Source: JAAEQG01 sp043803085
GTDB taxonomy: Bacteria > Planctomycetota > Phycisphaerae > UBA1845
DNA length: 64,000 nt
Reading direction: 5' to 3'
NCBI GenBank assembly: GCA_043803085.1
Contig: JAZDKM010000001.1
Span: 5,301-69,300, forward strand
The notes below the pieces were generated by a model that had not been told where the DNA came from, searched no databases, and saw nothing but the letters and a program-made list of their open reading frames with translations. Shown in pieces: positions 1 to 15,000 of the stretch. Both the position numbers and the translations under genes were made by a program. How positions within the stretch are numbered: position 1 is the first letter of the stretch; every line of letters starts with the position of its first letter.

Positions 1-1138
1 GGCGCACACGGTGCCCACTGACTGCAACGGCGACGACGATACGAGCGATCCCGGAGAGCAGGTCGGCGAGCAGTGCGACCAGGACGGTGATGGGGTAGGC
101 GATGCGTGCGACAATTGTCCTCTATTGCCCAACCCGGGACAAGAGGACGGCGAGGGCGACGGCGTGGGTGATGCGTGCGATCTCTGCCCAGAGGAGAATG
201 CCACCGGCTTTGATGCCAATCACGACGGCTGCATCGACGACTTGGCGAAGATCGATATCCACCCGGGGACTTGCCCGAACCCGCTGAACCGCAACAGCCA
301 TGGAGTCCTGCCCGTCGCTCTGGTTGCAGGTCCGGCGCTCGACTTGACGCAGGTCGACCGGGCCAGCCTGCGGCTTTCCCGCGCCGATGGAGTGGGCGGC
401 AGCGTGGCGCCGCACGAAGGCCCGCCCGGCCCCCATAGCGTGTGGGAAGACGTGGCCACACCGTTCACTGGGGAGCCCTGTGACTGCAACGATCTGGGCG
501 GCGATGGACTCGTGGATTGGCTCATGCACTTCGGGACGGACGAATTGGTGGAGGCTCTCCAGCTTGGTGACCTGCCAGGCCACACGGAGCTTGAGTTGGT
601 GTTCTCGGGAATCTCTTCGAACGGCAGCGAGTTCGCGGCCACTGACTGCGTAGTGCTTCTCCCGGGCAATTCCCCGCCGTCCAGCTTGTTTGTGAGCTCA
701 ACCGCGCCGGGCGCCTGGTTTGACGTGGATCCACCCGATCCTCGTGAGGACGAGGGAGGCTTCACCAGCCCGGGCTTTGCCCGCGCGCATGCTTCGGGCT
801 CTCTAGTGACCTTGACGGCGAGTACGGGTTTCCAGGGGCGTGCGTTTATCGCCTGGCGGATGGACTACGAAAAGCAGCTCCCCGGCGATCCGGTCCTGAC
901 GGTGCTCATCTCCGGCACCAACGGAGCCCAGGCCGTGTACTCCGAGCCGGGAGATTTTGATTTCGACGAGGATACCGATCTGGATGACTACCGTATTTTT
1001 GAGAGCTGCCTCCATGCGTCCGGACCCGGGGAGGCGCCGCCTACCCAGGGGTGCCTCAACTCGTTCGATTTTGACAACGATCTCGACGTTGACATGATGG
1101 ACTTCGGCGGTTTCCAGGAAGCGTTCAACGGCTCGTAA
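1..1138 (+). CDS. Secreted thrombospondin-3 / dockerin-like protein, 3' part
   Basis: The reading frame is open from base 2, so the 5' end lies outside the window. The visible N-terminal part has acidic calcium-binding units of the thrombospondin type 3 kind (GDGVGDACDNCP, then DGVGDACDLCP). A middle region without a recognised catalytic motif follows. The C-terminus has two D-rich loops (DFDFDEDTDLDDYRIF and FDFDNDLDVDMMDFGGF), the paired pattern of planctomycete dockerin-like segments. The protein is presumably exported and calcium-binding; its substrate is unknown. It stops only 34 bases before the next reading frame, so co-transcription is possible. The domain reading is fairly safe and the function is open. 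Confidence 0.75.
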   Translation, partial: AHTVPTDCNGDDDTSDPGEQVGEQCDQDGDGVGDACDNCPLLPNPGQEDGEGDGVGDACDLCPEENATGFDANHDGCIDDLAKIDIHPGTCPNPLNRNSHGVLPVALVAGPALDLTQVDRASLRLSRADGVGGSVAPHEGPPGPHSVWEDVATPFTGEPCDCNDLGGDGLVDWLMHFGTDELVEALQLGDLPGHTELELVFSGISSNGSEFAATDCVVLLPGNSPPSSLFVSSTAPGAWFDVDPPDPREDEGGFTSPGFARAHASGSLVTLTASTGFQGRAFIAWRMDYEKQLPGDPVLTVLISGTNGAQAVYSEPGDFDFDEDTDLDDYRIFESCLHASGPGEAPPTQGCLNSFDFDNDLDVDMMDFGGFQEAFNGS

Positions 1139-1172
1139 TACTGATGCCGCCGCGCACGCCGTCTTTTACGGT

Positions 1173-2339
1173 ATGCGGGTGACGCTCGAGGGCGAGCCCT
1201 GCCCGCACGAACGGCTCGTCGCGGAGCAGTTCGTGGACCACCCCGAACTCGGCTGCCACGTCGAGATCCGCGAGTCCGACGATTGGGGCGAATGGCATCG
1301 CGTCGCGCGCCGCGGTCATGCCTACAGCGACAACGTCCTGATCAATTTCCATGGCCAGACCACCAGCTTCGACTACCATCCGGTGAGCGAGCACCACCTG
1401 TCCTACCTGATCGACCTGACCGGCGAGCCCACCGGCATCCGCCTGATGCTCCCCGCCCGGACGCGACTCGTCGAGAACGAGGCGTTCGAGCTCCTCAAAC
1501 AGGCGTTGGAGCTGGAGGCCTTTCGATACCTCCAGCGTCGTGGCCACCATCGGCTGCCCTACAAAGAGTATCTGCGGGCCCGCGAGCTCGGCATCGAATC
1601 GCCGGAGGCCAAGCCGACGTTCTCGGTCGGTCTGCTGAGCGGCAGCGAATCCCCTGAGCCGGTTGAAGTAGTCATGCCTGAAGGCTTTCCGCTGGCCGAG
1701 TGCTACCGCTTGGACCCGGATTACCCGGAGGGCCACGAGACCGACGAGGCCAATGTCCACCTGCTGGCCGCGTTGGGGCAGTTCGAGAAGCCGTTCGTCC
1801 CGGTGGATATCCGCAGCAGTTACGACGGCTACAGTTGGGCCAAGCTGCCGCTCATCCAGAAGGTGGAGGTCGCCGTGGGCAAGGAACTCCATCAGGAATG
1901 GCTCTGGGGCGGCACGCTGACTTGCGTGGAGACGATTACCGTTACCGCACACGCGACGGATGGGCGCGTCTTCTCGTCGCCCGTGTGCCTGGCCAGAGCT
2001 CCGGAGCCGCCTCGCAACGCGGCGGCCTGGGCGACGGATCATGTCTTCGTCACGCCGGCGGCCCAGCAGGGCCTGCGTCCTTCGGAGATCTGGTATCACC
2101 TCGGCGGCTGGAGCGATGAGGGGGACACCTATGACACCCAACAGCGGGAGTTCGAGGAGCAGCTTGATCATTTCTGGATGCGACTGGTCGGGCCGGACGA
2201 GCAGCTCCGCCGGAGTATTCTCTCTGCGGTCGAAGGCCTCCAGCCTACCTGCAGAAGTGTGACCATCTCGTCCGGCGGTACGGTCACGCTCCGCTTCACC
2301 GACGGCTCGGAACGGACGTTGCGGGCACCAGCCCCATAG
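1173..2339 (+). CDS. Unrecognised 388-aa protein beside a ThiF gene
   Basis: A long plus-strand frame with good coding character (388 aa). No standard domain was recognised. It is soluble, with no signal peptide or membrane segment. Tryptophan- and acid-rich blocks include EIWYHLGGWSDEGDTYD near residue 310, and the C-terminal half reads like beta-rich accessory domains. The ATG used here has no clear Shine-Dalgarno, and the frame stays open upstream into the 34-base gap after the dockerin gene, so the 5' end may have been lost. It is followed 185 bases later by a truncated ThiF gene in the same direction. That suggests the pair once belonged to an E1/ubiquitin-like cluster, but this is inference from neighbourhood only. 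Confidence 0.6.
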   Translation: MRVTLEGEPCPHERLVAEQFVDHPELGCHVEIRESDDWGEWHRVARRGHAYSDNVLINFHGQTTSFDYHPVSEHHLSYLIDLTGEPTGIRLMLPARTRLVENEAFELLKQALELEAFRYLQRRGHHRLPYKEYLRARELGIESPEAKPTFSVGLLSGSESPEPVEVVMPEGFPLAECYRLDPDYPEGHETDEANVHLLAALGQFEKPFVPVDIRSSYDGYSWAKLPLIQKVEVAVGKELHQEWLWGGTLTCVETITVTAHATDGRVFSSPVCLARAPEPPRNAAAWATDHVFVTPAAQQGLRPSEIWYHLGGWSDEGDTYDTQQREFEEQLDHFWMRLVGPDEQLRRSILSAVEGLQPTCRSVTISSGGTVTLRFTDGSERTLRAPAP

Positions 2340-2524
2340 TGAAGTCGCCGTCCCCCGGTCGTAGCCGACACGCACGAGAGAACCAAACGTCGGCACCTTG
2401 CTCGGACCCCGACGGTGGCCGTCGTCTCGCCTAGTGACCCACGGGGCCGTGCCGAACGGCCCGGTGGTCACTTTTGTCTGGGCGGCCAGCGTACACCTTG
2501 AATCCGAACCTACCGAGGATCATT

Positions 2525-2866
2525 ATGAACATTACATGCTCTCATGCCGAACGCCCGGCCGGGTCGTTAGGCCGAGACAAGCTCCCGCGGACACAGCTCT
2601 ATGCCACCGTCATCGGCCTCGGCGGCGTGGGCCGCCAGGTTGCCCTGCAACTTGCGGCGCTTGGTGTGCCGCGGCTGCTGCTCATCGACTCCCGGACCGT
2701 CGGCCGCACCACGTATGCCGTCCAAGGCTACGCACGGGAGGACCTTGGTCGGCCGCGGGTTCATGCCGTTAGCCCGCGCGTACAAGTACCTCATCGAGCA
2801 GTTTGCCGACGAAGCGGTCACACCAAACCTAACGCCTTGAACGCGGCGGCTTTGGGCTCTCCGTAG
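2525..2866 (+). pseudogene. Truncated ThiF/E1-like adenylyltransferase
   Basis: ATG at 2525 has a GAGG seven bases upstream. Residues ~20-80 show the Rossmann ATP-binding core of ThiF/MoeB/E1 enzymes (ATVIGLGGVGRQVALQLAALG, then LLLIDSRTVG and a QGYAREDLGRPRVHA segment). These proteins adenylate the C-terminus of a ubiquitin-like or sulphur-carrier protein. Homology stops near base 2762 and the frame runs out over unrelated sequence into the 3' end of brxL on the other strand. The catalytic cysteine half is absent. The break lies within ~60 bases of the BREX operon end, so the gene was probably cut when the BREX DNA arrived or when the junction decayed. Confidence 0.75.
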
Positions 2867-4860
2867 AACACCGGGTCAACATGCTCGACGATGTCGGCGC
2901 TGACTTCAAGGAAATCCCGCTTGTTCTCGATTGGAATCAATGCCCGCTTCGCCCCGTTGTCCATCGCGATCCGCAACGGTTCGCGAAGGGACCGCACCGG
3001 CTTGATGTTGCCTTGGATGCTCATGTCGCCGAGGATCAGGGTAGCCGGAGTGGATGGACTCCTCCGCAGCGCCGAGAAAGCTGCCACGAAAAACGCCACA
3101 CCCAGGTCGGCGTCAACCCGGTTGTTCAGCAGGTCAATGACCTCCACGTAGAAATCGGCCCCATCGACCTCCCGCCCCAGGCCAAAATTAACCTTGTGGG
3201 CACACAGGTACCCAAACGCCCGATTGATCGACTCCTTCATCGAACCACTGACCCCGCCCGCCATCCTCAGTTTCCCGGTTCCGGAGGAGACGCCGACTTC
3301 GAGGCGATACAGGCCAACGGTTCCGTCGCCGCTCACGGCAGCGCTGTAGACGGAGCCCGGAGCCAGCGGGTCGGTCGAGATCATGTCCCGCCCACCCTGC
3401 TCGGGGACGCCCACGAAAACCTCCTCGCCGGAATCCGCGCGCTGGTAGCTGAACGACGTATGGTAGTACTCAAACGATCCCATCTTCTTGAGCTGCTCTT
3501 TGACCCGGCGCCGGCCTTCGATGGCCAGCTCCAGAATCTCCCGCAGCTCCTCGACGGACGCCTCACCGTGGGGGTAGACGATCTTCATGAGCCCGGACAC
3601 AGTCTTGCGGACTGCCTTCCGGTCGCGAGCGTTGAGATGAGCGCCAAGTGAGAAATGGTGGTCGATGATCTCCGTGAAGTTGTGCTTCCGAAGCGAGCGG
3701 AGAGCCTCGGCCAGATAGTCGACCACAAAGCCGTAGTGGTCGGTGAACAGGTCGTTGTGCATCTTCGGCACTTCCCACCCCGGCAGGTAGAAGTGGATGC
3801 GGTCGATGAACGCCATGTCATCGCGGATCACGTCCGGCATCGGCGCGAAAAGGTGCCCTGTCTGTATCATGACATCGACAGGCTGGTTCGTGTTGCCAAA
3901 GAAGGCAATGCTCGCCTCGCCACTGTCTGCTTCCTTCCCGCGCTGGAACATGCCCGATTCGCAGTACGTCTTGAGCGTCGTGATCACTTCTTTGGGCATC
4001 TTTTGCAGGTCGGCAACCTCGTCAAATGCGACCACGTCCCAGATCGACACCATCCCCTTGTGGCGGCCCAGTATGTGGCCGAATAGGTTGGGTACCGTGG
4101 TTGGACCTGTGAGCAGCGCCCCGTAGGGTGACAGCTCCTGCACGGCGTAGGTCTTACCCGTCCCGCGCGGTCCCAACTCCACGATGTTGTAGTTCCGCTC
4201 CGTCAGCGGGATCAGACGCACCAGGAAGAGCAGCTTAAGCCGTCGATCCATCGCCGTGGGCTCATAGCCCATGCTGCGGACAAGCAGGTCCACCCATTCT
4301 TCGCTCGTGAGGGCCGCTCGATTCCGCCGGTACTCGTCGAGGTCAAACGCGGCGATCTGAATGGGCGCGAGCTTGTCGATCCAAAACGGGTGCTTGCCGC
4401 TGCTCTCCTCGTCGTACTCGAAGCGCACTTCGATTTGCGCCCAGATTCCGGCCATCAGCAACCGCTCGAACTCGCGGACGTAGTGGCTCTGAATATGAAG
4501 GTAGCGGTTGCCGAAGTTGACCGCTTCAGCCCAGTAGTCCGAATCGTCCAGGCGGACCTTGACCTTGTCGATGAACGTATAGCGCCCTTCCTCCTTGACC
4601 TTGCTCTGGGCCTTGGTCGCTTCATCCGCGCGAATGTAGTTCTTGGCCAGCGTGTCGTTCACGACCTTGAGTCCCATCTGGATGGCGGCTTCGTCGGAGG
4701 ATGCGCAGTACTTGCCAAGCAGGAACTCCAGAACAAACGCGGGCACGTTCGCGCCGACCTTCACCTTGCGAACGAGGTCTTTGCGGACAACCTTGCCTGA
4801 GAAAACCTGGTTGACCTTATCGTCCAGTGCGTCCCGCGCGGGGGCTTGCGTTTCGGCCAT
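2818..4860 (-). CDS. brxL: BrxL, BREX AAA+ / Lon-like effector
   Basis: About 680 aa, the usual size. The N-terminal part is followed by an AAA+ domain with Walker A GPRGTGKT near residue 233 and an acidic AFDEVADLQKMP Walker B region. The C-terminal third (LILGDMSIQGNIKPVRSLREP) is the Lon-like domain. BrxL is the DNA-binding AAA+ factor of type 1 BREX phage restriction. The Lon Ser-Lys dyad is not obvious: where Lon proteases have a PSAG-like serine this protein reads VDADLGVAFF, so peptidase activity is doubtful. The ATG at 4860 follows the pglZ stop by two bases. It is the last gene of the operon. Confidence 0.93.
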   Translation of the reverse strand: MAETQAPARDALDDKVNQVFSGKVVRKDLVRKVKVGANVPAFVLEFLLGKYCASSDEAAIQMGLKVVNDTLAKNYIRADEATKAQSKVKEEGRYTFIDKVKVRLDDSDYWAEAVNFGNRYLHIQSHYVREFERLLMAGIWAQIEVRFEYDEESSGKHPFWIDKLAPIQIAAFDLDEYRRNRAALTSEEWVDLLVRSMGYEPTAMDRRLKLLFLVRLIPLTERNYNIVELGPRGTGKTYAVQELSPYGALLTGPTTVPNLFGHILGRHKGMVSIWDVVAFDEVADLQKMPKEVITTLKTYCESGMFQRGKEADSGEASIAFFGNTNQPVDVMIQTGHLFAPMPDVIRDDMAFIDRIHFYLPGWEVPKMHNDLFTDHYGFVVDYLAEALRSLRKHNFTEIIDHHFSLGAHLNARDRKAVRKTVSGLMKIVYPHGEASVEELREILELAIEGRRRVKEQLKKMGSFEYYHTSFSYQRADSGEEVFVGVPEQGGRDMISTDPLAPGSVYSAAVSGDGTVGLYRLEVGVSSGTGKLRMAGGVSGSMKESINRAFGYLCAHKVNFGLGREVDGADFYVEVIDLLNNRVDADLGVAFFVAAFSALRRSPSTPATLILGDMSIQGNIKPVRSLREPLRIAMDNGAKRALIPIENKRDFLEVSADIVEHVDPVFYGEPKAAAFKALGLV

Positions 4861-4862
4861 GG

Positions 4863-7400
4863 TCAAATCCCCAACTTCACCTGAACCTCGGCCGACTGCG
4901 CCAGTACGGCGTCGGTCGTGGGGTCCTGTACGACGACTCGGAGCTTATCACAGCTCTCGTTCTGCAAGAGCATCGCGATTCTCGCTGTTTTGCCCGGCTG
5001 CAACTTGACGCAGCGGGTCCTCGGATCGAATTCCGCGTCCAGCGCCATGCCAGCCTCACCGACCTGGACGCCCCCATGTAGGAGCACAGGACGTACCAAA
5101 ACAGGCTCGCCGCCGAACAAATCAGCAGGAGCCGTAATGGTGATCCCCATCGTACGGTTCCTGAGCTCCGACGGAACATCCGACAGGGTAATGGTGACCC
5201 CACCGACCGCCGGCTTGCCTCTGCGAACCATGCGGACGGTCAGTACCGGGATCAGCAGCTCCTGAAGGCTCAGCCCCCCATGGTGATAGGCAAGATCACC
5301 GCCCGCCTTGAAAACGCCGATGCCCAGCGGAAACACGAAATCGAGATCCGTCTTGTAGCCCAGCTCCGGCCCGCTCACCCGAACCGTGGCCTGGGGAGTC
5401 ATCCCGCCCCGGCCGATCCAGCAGCGGCGATGAAGCTCGACCGTCTGGCCACCGGGGCTGTCGATCCGCATCGACTCGTCCTTGGCGGACGTGAAGAGGT
5501 GCCCGTGGTCTGCGGCGACAATGAAGCGCTCAATGCCTGCGTCAGCGAGCTTCCGGACGGCCCGGGCGACGTTGCCAACCGCCGTGTCCATTACCTGCCG
5601 CGCGATGCGATTGCTGCCGCCCTCGCCGAGCGAGTCGATATCCTGTGAGCGCACCACGACCAGCGTGGCGCTCGCGACTTTCTTCTCGACCTCCCGCGCC
5701 TTCATGTCGAGCAACTTGCCGAGCTCGAAATCGACCACTTGCGGCACGCGCCCTTTGAGGAACTTCTGCCGGCCTGGCAGGCCCGTCAAGGCGGTTCCGT
5801 CCACCTCAGGCGTAAGACTGCCACCGCTCTCGGTCACGTTGAACGAGGCGGAGGCCCCCGGCATCAGCGCCGCCATCCCAACCGGCGTGATCGTCGGAAT
5901 CGCCGCGATGGCCGCGCGCAGACCGAGCTCATCAGCATCGCTGAGCTGGTTCCGGAGCTCAATGCCCATCTCGTAGCGCAGCGAATCGACGAGGATGTAC
6001 GCAACCTTACCGCCGTTTGCCTGAACGAGCTCCGGGTAGATCGAGCTCTGGCCCAGTACGCCGGAAAGTGACCACCGAGCGGTTTGCAACGCCTGCACGA
6101 AACCCCTTGTCATCTCCCGCAGGACATGCTCGTACTCGGTCCGCACCGCGCTCAGGGCTTCCTCCGACTCGGGGTCCTCGGTCATGCTGGCAACCAGCGC
6201 CTCCAGGTTGCGCTGTACGAAATCGAGCCGGTACCAGCCGTCGGCGGCCGTGTACCGCTCAATCCACGCCTTCGGTTCTGCCGCCTTCGGCAGCGACTTA
6301 CGGACCTCCGCCGCCAGGCTGCCCTGCTCCGCCATCAGCCGGCACGCCTCCCACTGGTTCTGCCGACGAAGATCGCGATCCGTCCAGAAACTCCGGCGAT
6401 GATCGCTCACGACCTTGGAGGCCTGTTCGCACCGACGATTAACGAGCAACTGTCCGGCGTAACTCAGGAGCGTGCGCTCCTCGAAGCGAAACGTGTCAAT
6501 CCTGCCCAGCTTCTCTGGCTGCAGCGCAGCGTCCGCAAGTCCGAACTCGCTTTCGACCTGGTCTGCCAGGCCGACGTACTCGTCGCCGTGTCGCAGCCGC
6601 AGCGACTGGGCCACTTCCCGCACAAACTTCGTCTGGTCCTTCGTCGGTGGCGCCGGGATCATCGCCGCGGCCGTCGGGGGCTCCCCCTCGAAGTCGTCCC
6701 GAAATTCGCCCACGAGCACGTAGCGCATCGCCTTCGTCCGCGCTTCGGCCAGGTTCAGCTCTCCGCCGAGCTGCAGCCCCAGGCGAGACTCGATCAGCTT
6801 GAACAGCTCACCCTTCGCCGATTTCTCGGCAATCTTCGCGTCAACGGCGGGCATGGCGATCCAGTCGGCAACAACCGTCGCGTTGTCGCGCGCGTCGGCG
6901 AAGATCACCTTGAGCATGGACTTCTGCCGACCGTCGTCCTCCTTGAGCAGGCCTACCACATCCTCATAGGCAACCGTCTCGGCGGCGAGCATCTCATCAA
7001 TCTGCCCGTCGCTGTACTGGTGCCGCAGCACATTTCGGGCCAGCCGCTTGAGCTGCGGTTCGTAGCACTCCCCGGCCTTTTCCAGCTCCATCAGCGGCGA
7101 CTCGGTGCGGTCCGGCCTCTCGGCGGGAATGTAGATCAGCAGCGGCTCGGGCACATCGGCCGCCATGAGGGGCTCGACCGTGAACTTCACTTCGAAGAAC
7201 GACCCGAACCCGACGCCTACGTGCGCCGGAAGTTCGCCGACCTGGACAGGCTGGAGCATGCACGCGAGCGGATCGCTCCCACCGCATAGCTCACGGATGA
7301 ACGGCCCGAACTCACTGCGCGGGTCGTACCACACTACGACGCGCCGCTTTCGGAGCTTCTCGACGAGCTGCTCACTGATGTATTCGTGAAACGCGTGCAT
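4863..7400 (-). CDS. pglZ: PglZ, BREX alkaline-phosphatase-superfamily protein
   Basis: 845 aa. Metal-site motifs of the alkaline phosphatase superfamily are visible: VAYILVDSLRYEMG near residue 470 with the metal-binding aspartate, and FIVAADHGHLF near residue 630 with the aspartate-histidine pair. PglZ is a core component of every BREX type and forms a complex with the methyltransferase PglX. Its catalytic role in defence is unsettled in the literature. The N-terminal half is alpha-helical with no second enzyme domain seen. The ATG at 7400 lies two bases after the pglX stop, consistent with coupled translation and fixed stoichiometry with PglX. Confidence 0.93.
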   Translation of the reverse strand: MHAFHEYISEQLVEKLRKRRVVVWYDPRSEFGPFIRELCGGSDPLACMLQPVQVGELPAHVGVGFGSFFEVKFTVEPLMAADVPEPLLIYIPAERPDRTESPLMELEKAGECYEPQLKRLARNVLRHQYSDGQIDEMLAAETVAYEDVVGLLKEDDGRQKSMLKVIFADARDNATVVADWIAMPAVDAKIAEKSAKGELFKLIESRLGLQLGGELNLAEARTKAMRYVLVGEFRDDFEGEPPTAAAMIPAPPTKDQTKFVREVAQSLRLRHGDEYVGLADQVESEFGLADAALQPEKLGRIDTFRFEERTLLSYAGQLLVNRRCEQASKVVSDHRRSFWTDRDLRRQNQWEACRLMAEQGSLAAEVRKSLPKAAEPKAWIERYTAADGWYRLDFVQRNLEALVASMTEDPESEEALSAVRTEYEHVLREMTRGFVQALQTARWSLSGVLGQSSIYPELVQANGGKVAYILVDSLRYEMGIELRNQLSDADELGLRAAIAAIPTITPVGMAALMPGASASFNVTESGGSLTPEVDGTALTGLPGRQKFLKGRVPQVVDFELGKLLDMKAREVEKKVASATLVVVRSQDIDSLGEGGSNRIARQVMDTAVGNVARAVRKLADAGIERFIVAADHGHLFTSAKDESMRIDSPGGQTVELHRRCWIGRGGMTPQATVRVSGPELGYKTDLDFVFPLGIGVFKAGGDLAYHHGGLSLQELLIPVLTVRMVRRGKPAVGGVTITLSDVPSELRNRTMGITITAPADLFGGEPVLVRPVLLHGGVQVGEAGMALDAEFDPRTRCVKLQPGKTARIAMLLQNESCDKLRVVVQDPTTDAVLAQSAEVQVKLGI

Positions 7401-7402
7401 CG

Positions 7403-12013
<4,611 letters not shown>

Positions 12014-12025
12014 GGCGGCTCCCGG

Positions 12026-15000
12026 CTACTTCAGGAAGACTTTCTTACCCTCGCCGACATGCTTGGCGCACTCCTCACGCAGACCGCTTAGGGCGCTGTC
12101 GAGCTGTTCCTCGCTCTCAATGCCGTCGCGGAAATAGCTGCCGGCATCGACCTGTACCATGCGGGTGCCTTCGACCGCCGTGAGTACCTGGGAGATCGCG
12201 TCCTGCAGGCGCTTTGGGCAGGCGTCGATGTCGGCACGGAGCTGCGGGATCGGCGTCGTCTTCGCGACCTCGGTCGTGGCGCGGCTGGCGAGTGGCTGCG
12301 CGATCCGCTGCTGCTGGTCGGCAGCGAGCTGCTCCCATCCCGGCGTGGTTTTGAGTTTGGCTTCCGCCTCGGCGTAAGCCGCGCAGCGAGCTTTAACGGT
12401 TTCGTCGAAACGCCGCGCGTACTCGGTCTGGATCGCGCTCGTGTGCTGATCGATGCGGGGAAGTTCGCGGAAGAACGTCTCGCGGCGGAGCGCATCAGCG
12501 AGTTCCTCGGCTTTCTTGGTGAGTTCCTCACCGACATCGGTTTCGTCTTTCAGGAACGACCATTGGCTCTTCAGGACGCTTCCTGCGGCTTCGAGCCGGC
12601 TGAGCGATGGCTCCGTAAGGGCCTGTTCGAGTTCCTTGGCCCGCTTAATCGCTTCGCCGATCTCGGCGTGCGAGCCGTTGAACGTAAGGACGGCGTTGTC
12701 CTCGGAGCCGCCACGGATATCGCGGATGCGCTCGATCGCGCTGGTGAGCACTTCCGCGCCCGGCAAACGGTTTGTCTTCAGCACGCCCTCCTGCTCGCGG
12801 ATCGCCTCTTCGTGCTCGGCGACGGCTGCACGGATCTCGCGGGCCACAGCGCCTTGCTCCAGCTCGGGAACCTCCCGGCCGAACACCCGCTTGAACGCCT
12901 CTGCGGCCTTGACGAGCTCCTCGAACCCGAGGCTCTGCTTCGGCCGAAACGACGCGGCGCGGAACAGGTTGTTGTTGCTAAAGACGTTCTTCGCTTCGAC
13001 GCCCAAGGCCGATTCGACCGTTTGCCCCTTGCTGGTCACGTCGATCTTGCCGGCGCGGAGCAGGCAGAGCGCAAACAATTGGACGGCCTCGAACGACCAG
13101 CCGTAGGGCTCGTTGCCGAACTCGTCGGCCAGTGTCTTGCCCGTGGCGGCCTTGCCGTAGCTCCAGTGGTTCTCGATGCGGCCCATCATCTCCTTGAGCG
13201 GCCCCTGTTCGGTCTCGAAGATGGGCTTGCCCTTCTCGTCCTTGAGCAGCGACAGGGTCGAGAACACTGGGGTGAGACCGTGGAGATTCTCGCTCGTCGT
13301 CAGGGCATCGAGGTCCTTGCGCTGAATACGCGCGGCCGCGAGGTGGAACTTGTCGAAGACGCGCGGCAGCACTTCCTTCAGCAGATCGCCGGCGAATGTG
13401 CCGATGGACGTGTCGGTCTCGCGCGGGCTGCGGTCGTTGCCACGGAAGTAGACCGTACCGTTCAGGCACGCCGCCTGCAGGAGTCGCCGCAGCTCCGGCC
13501 GGTGCGTGTTCGTCAGCTTGCGCTTCTCTTCGGAGACGAGGCCCAACTCCGCCTTGGTCTGTGCGCCGCGCTCTTTGCGGGTCAGCATCTCCTCGGATCG
13601 GAACACCTCCAGCGTCGCCCGGTCGATGCGATCGTCGAGGGGCACGACCCAGAAGATCGCCTTGTCCTCGACCTGGCTGCGAGACCGAGCTTCGGCGACG
13701 CGCTCATCAAGATCCTTACCTGCTTCTGCGAGGTAGAGCTGGATCGCGATGTCGCCGTCGATCCGCGGACGACCATTCAGGTGCAGCCCGGCCTTGAATT
13801 GCTTCGTATCCATGAAGTTATGGGTCGGCTGCGGCTGCCAGAGTTCGTCGATGCGCTCGCCGAGAATCCGGTTGCTGTCCGCAGGCTTGGGCGTCAGGCC
13901 GGCACGCTGTTTCTCCCAATCGTCCTCGACAGGCGTGGGGATGCGGTAGCCGTCGTCGCCCTTGCGGACCTTGTGCGCCCGTTCGAGTGCCTCCAGGGCC
14001 TCCTTCACGGATGGCAGCAGCGAGTCGGCCGTGATGGCCGGATGAAGCGTGGCGGCAATGTTCTCCGCGGTGCGATGCACGCTCTGAACGAACTGAAGCA
14101 AGCAAATGGCCTTGGCGACAGGTTGCGCGAGCGGGTGGTTCACTTCGGCCGAGATGCGATCGATTTTGTCGCGGATGTCGCTCTCAATGTTGCCCTTGAC
14201 CAGGTCGTAAACGTTCTCGATCGTCGCAAGCTTGCCGATCGGCTCTTCGCCCAAAGCGACGGCGGGGTTAATGAGCAGTTGTTGAGCCAGCTTGATGATC
14301 GTGCGATTCGCACCGCCGACGTGTTTGCTGACCCCGCCCTGGGTACGCAGCCCCGACACGACCTGAATGATCAGATCAACCTGGTACGGCAAGAGGGGGT
14401 ACAGCGCGATGAAGCGCTCCCCCGTAAGCTCCGGCAGCTTAATATCGGCGGTAAGCCGGCTGTTGGCTACCAGCCGACCGCGGTTTTGCTCGAACAGCTC
14501 GCGAAGCATTTTCTCTGCTTCGGCGTTCTTCGAGAGCACGCGCTTGCTCGTGACTTCGGATATGTCGGACGGCTCCAGATGGACCTGAAGCTCGCTCGGG
14601 AATCGGTCCATCAGACGGGCCAACTCGACGCGCTTATCCTCCATGCCGCCGACAATATCGCTCAGCCGCTCCTGGGATGTAACCACCACCCACATCTTTC
14701 CGCGACCGACGCGGCCCATGGCCTGAACGAGCCCCTGAAGGTCGAGCATCTTTTGTACGTCGCGGGCTACGAACTGACCGACTTCGTCGATCACGAACAC
14801 GAGGCTCCAGCCGGGGAATTGCCGTTTCATCAGCTCCAGAGCACGTTCGGCAAGGCGATTCGCGCTCAATTCCGTTCGGGACTTGGCAGCTTTCACCCAG
14901 GAATCGGGCGCGGAGTACGTCTTGGGTTCGAGCTCGTGCATGACGCGGCTCGCCTGACCGAGGGCGAAGGCGACCTTGCCCTTCTCCGCATCCCAGTCCT

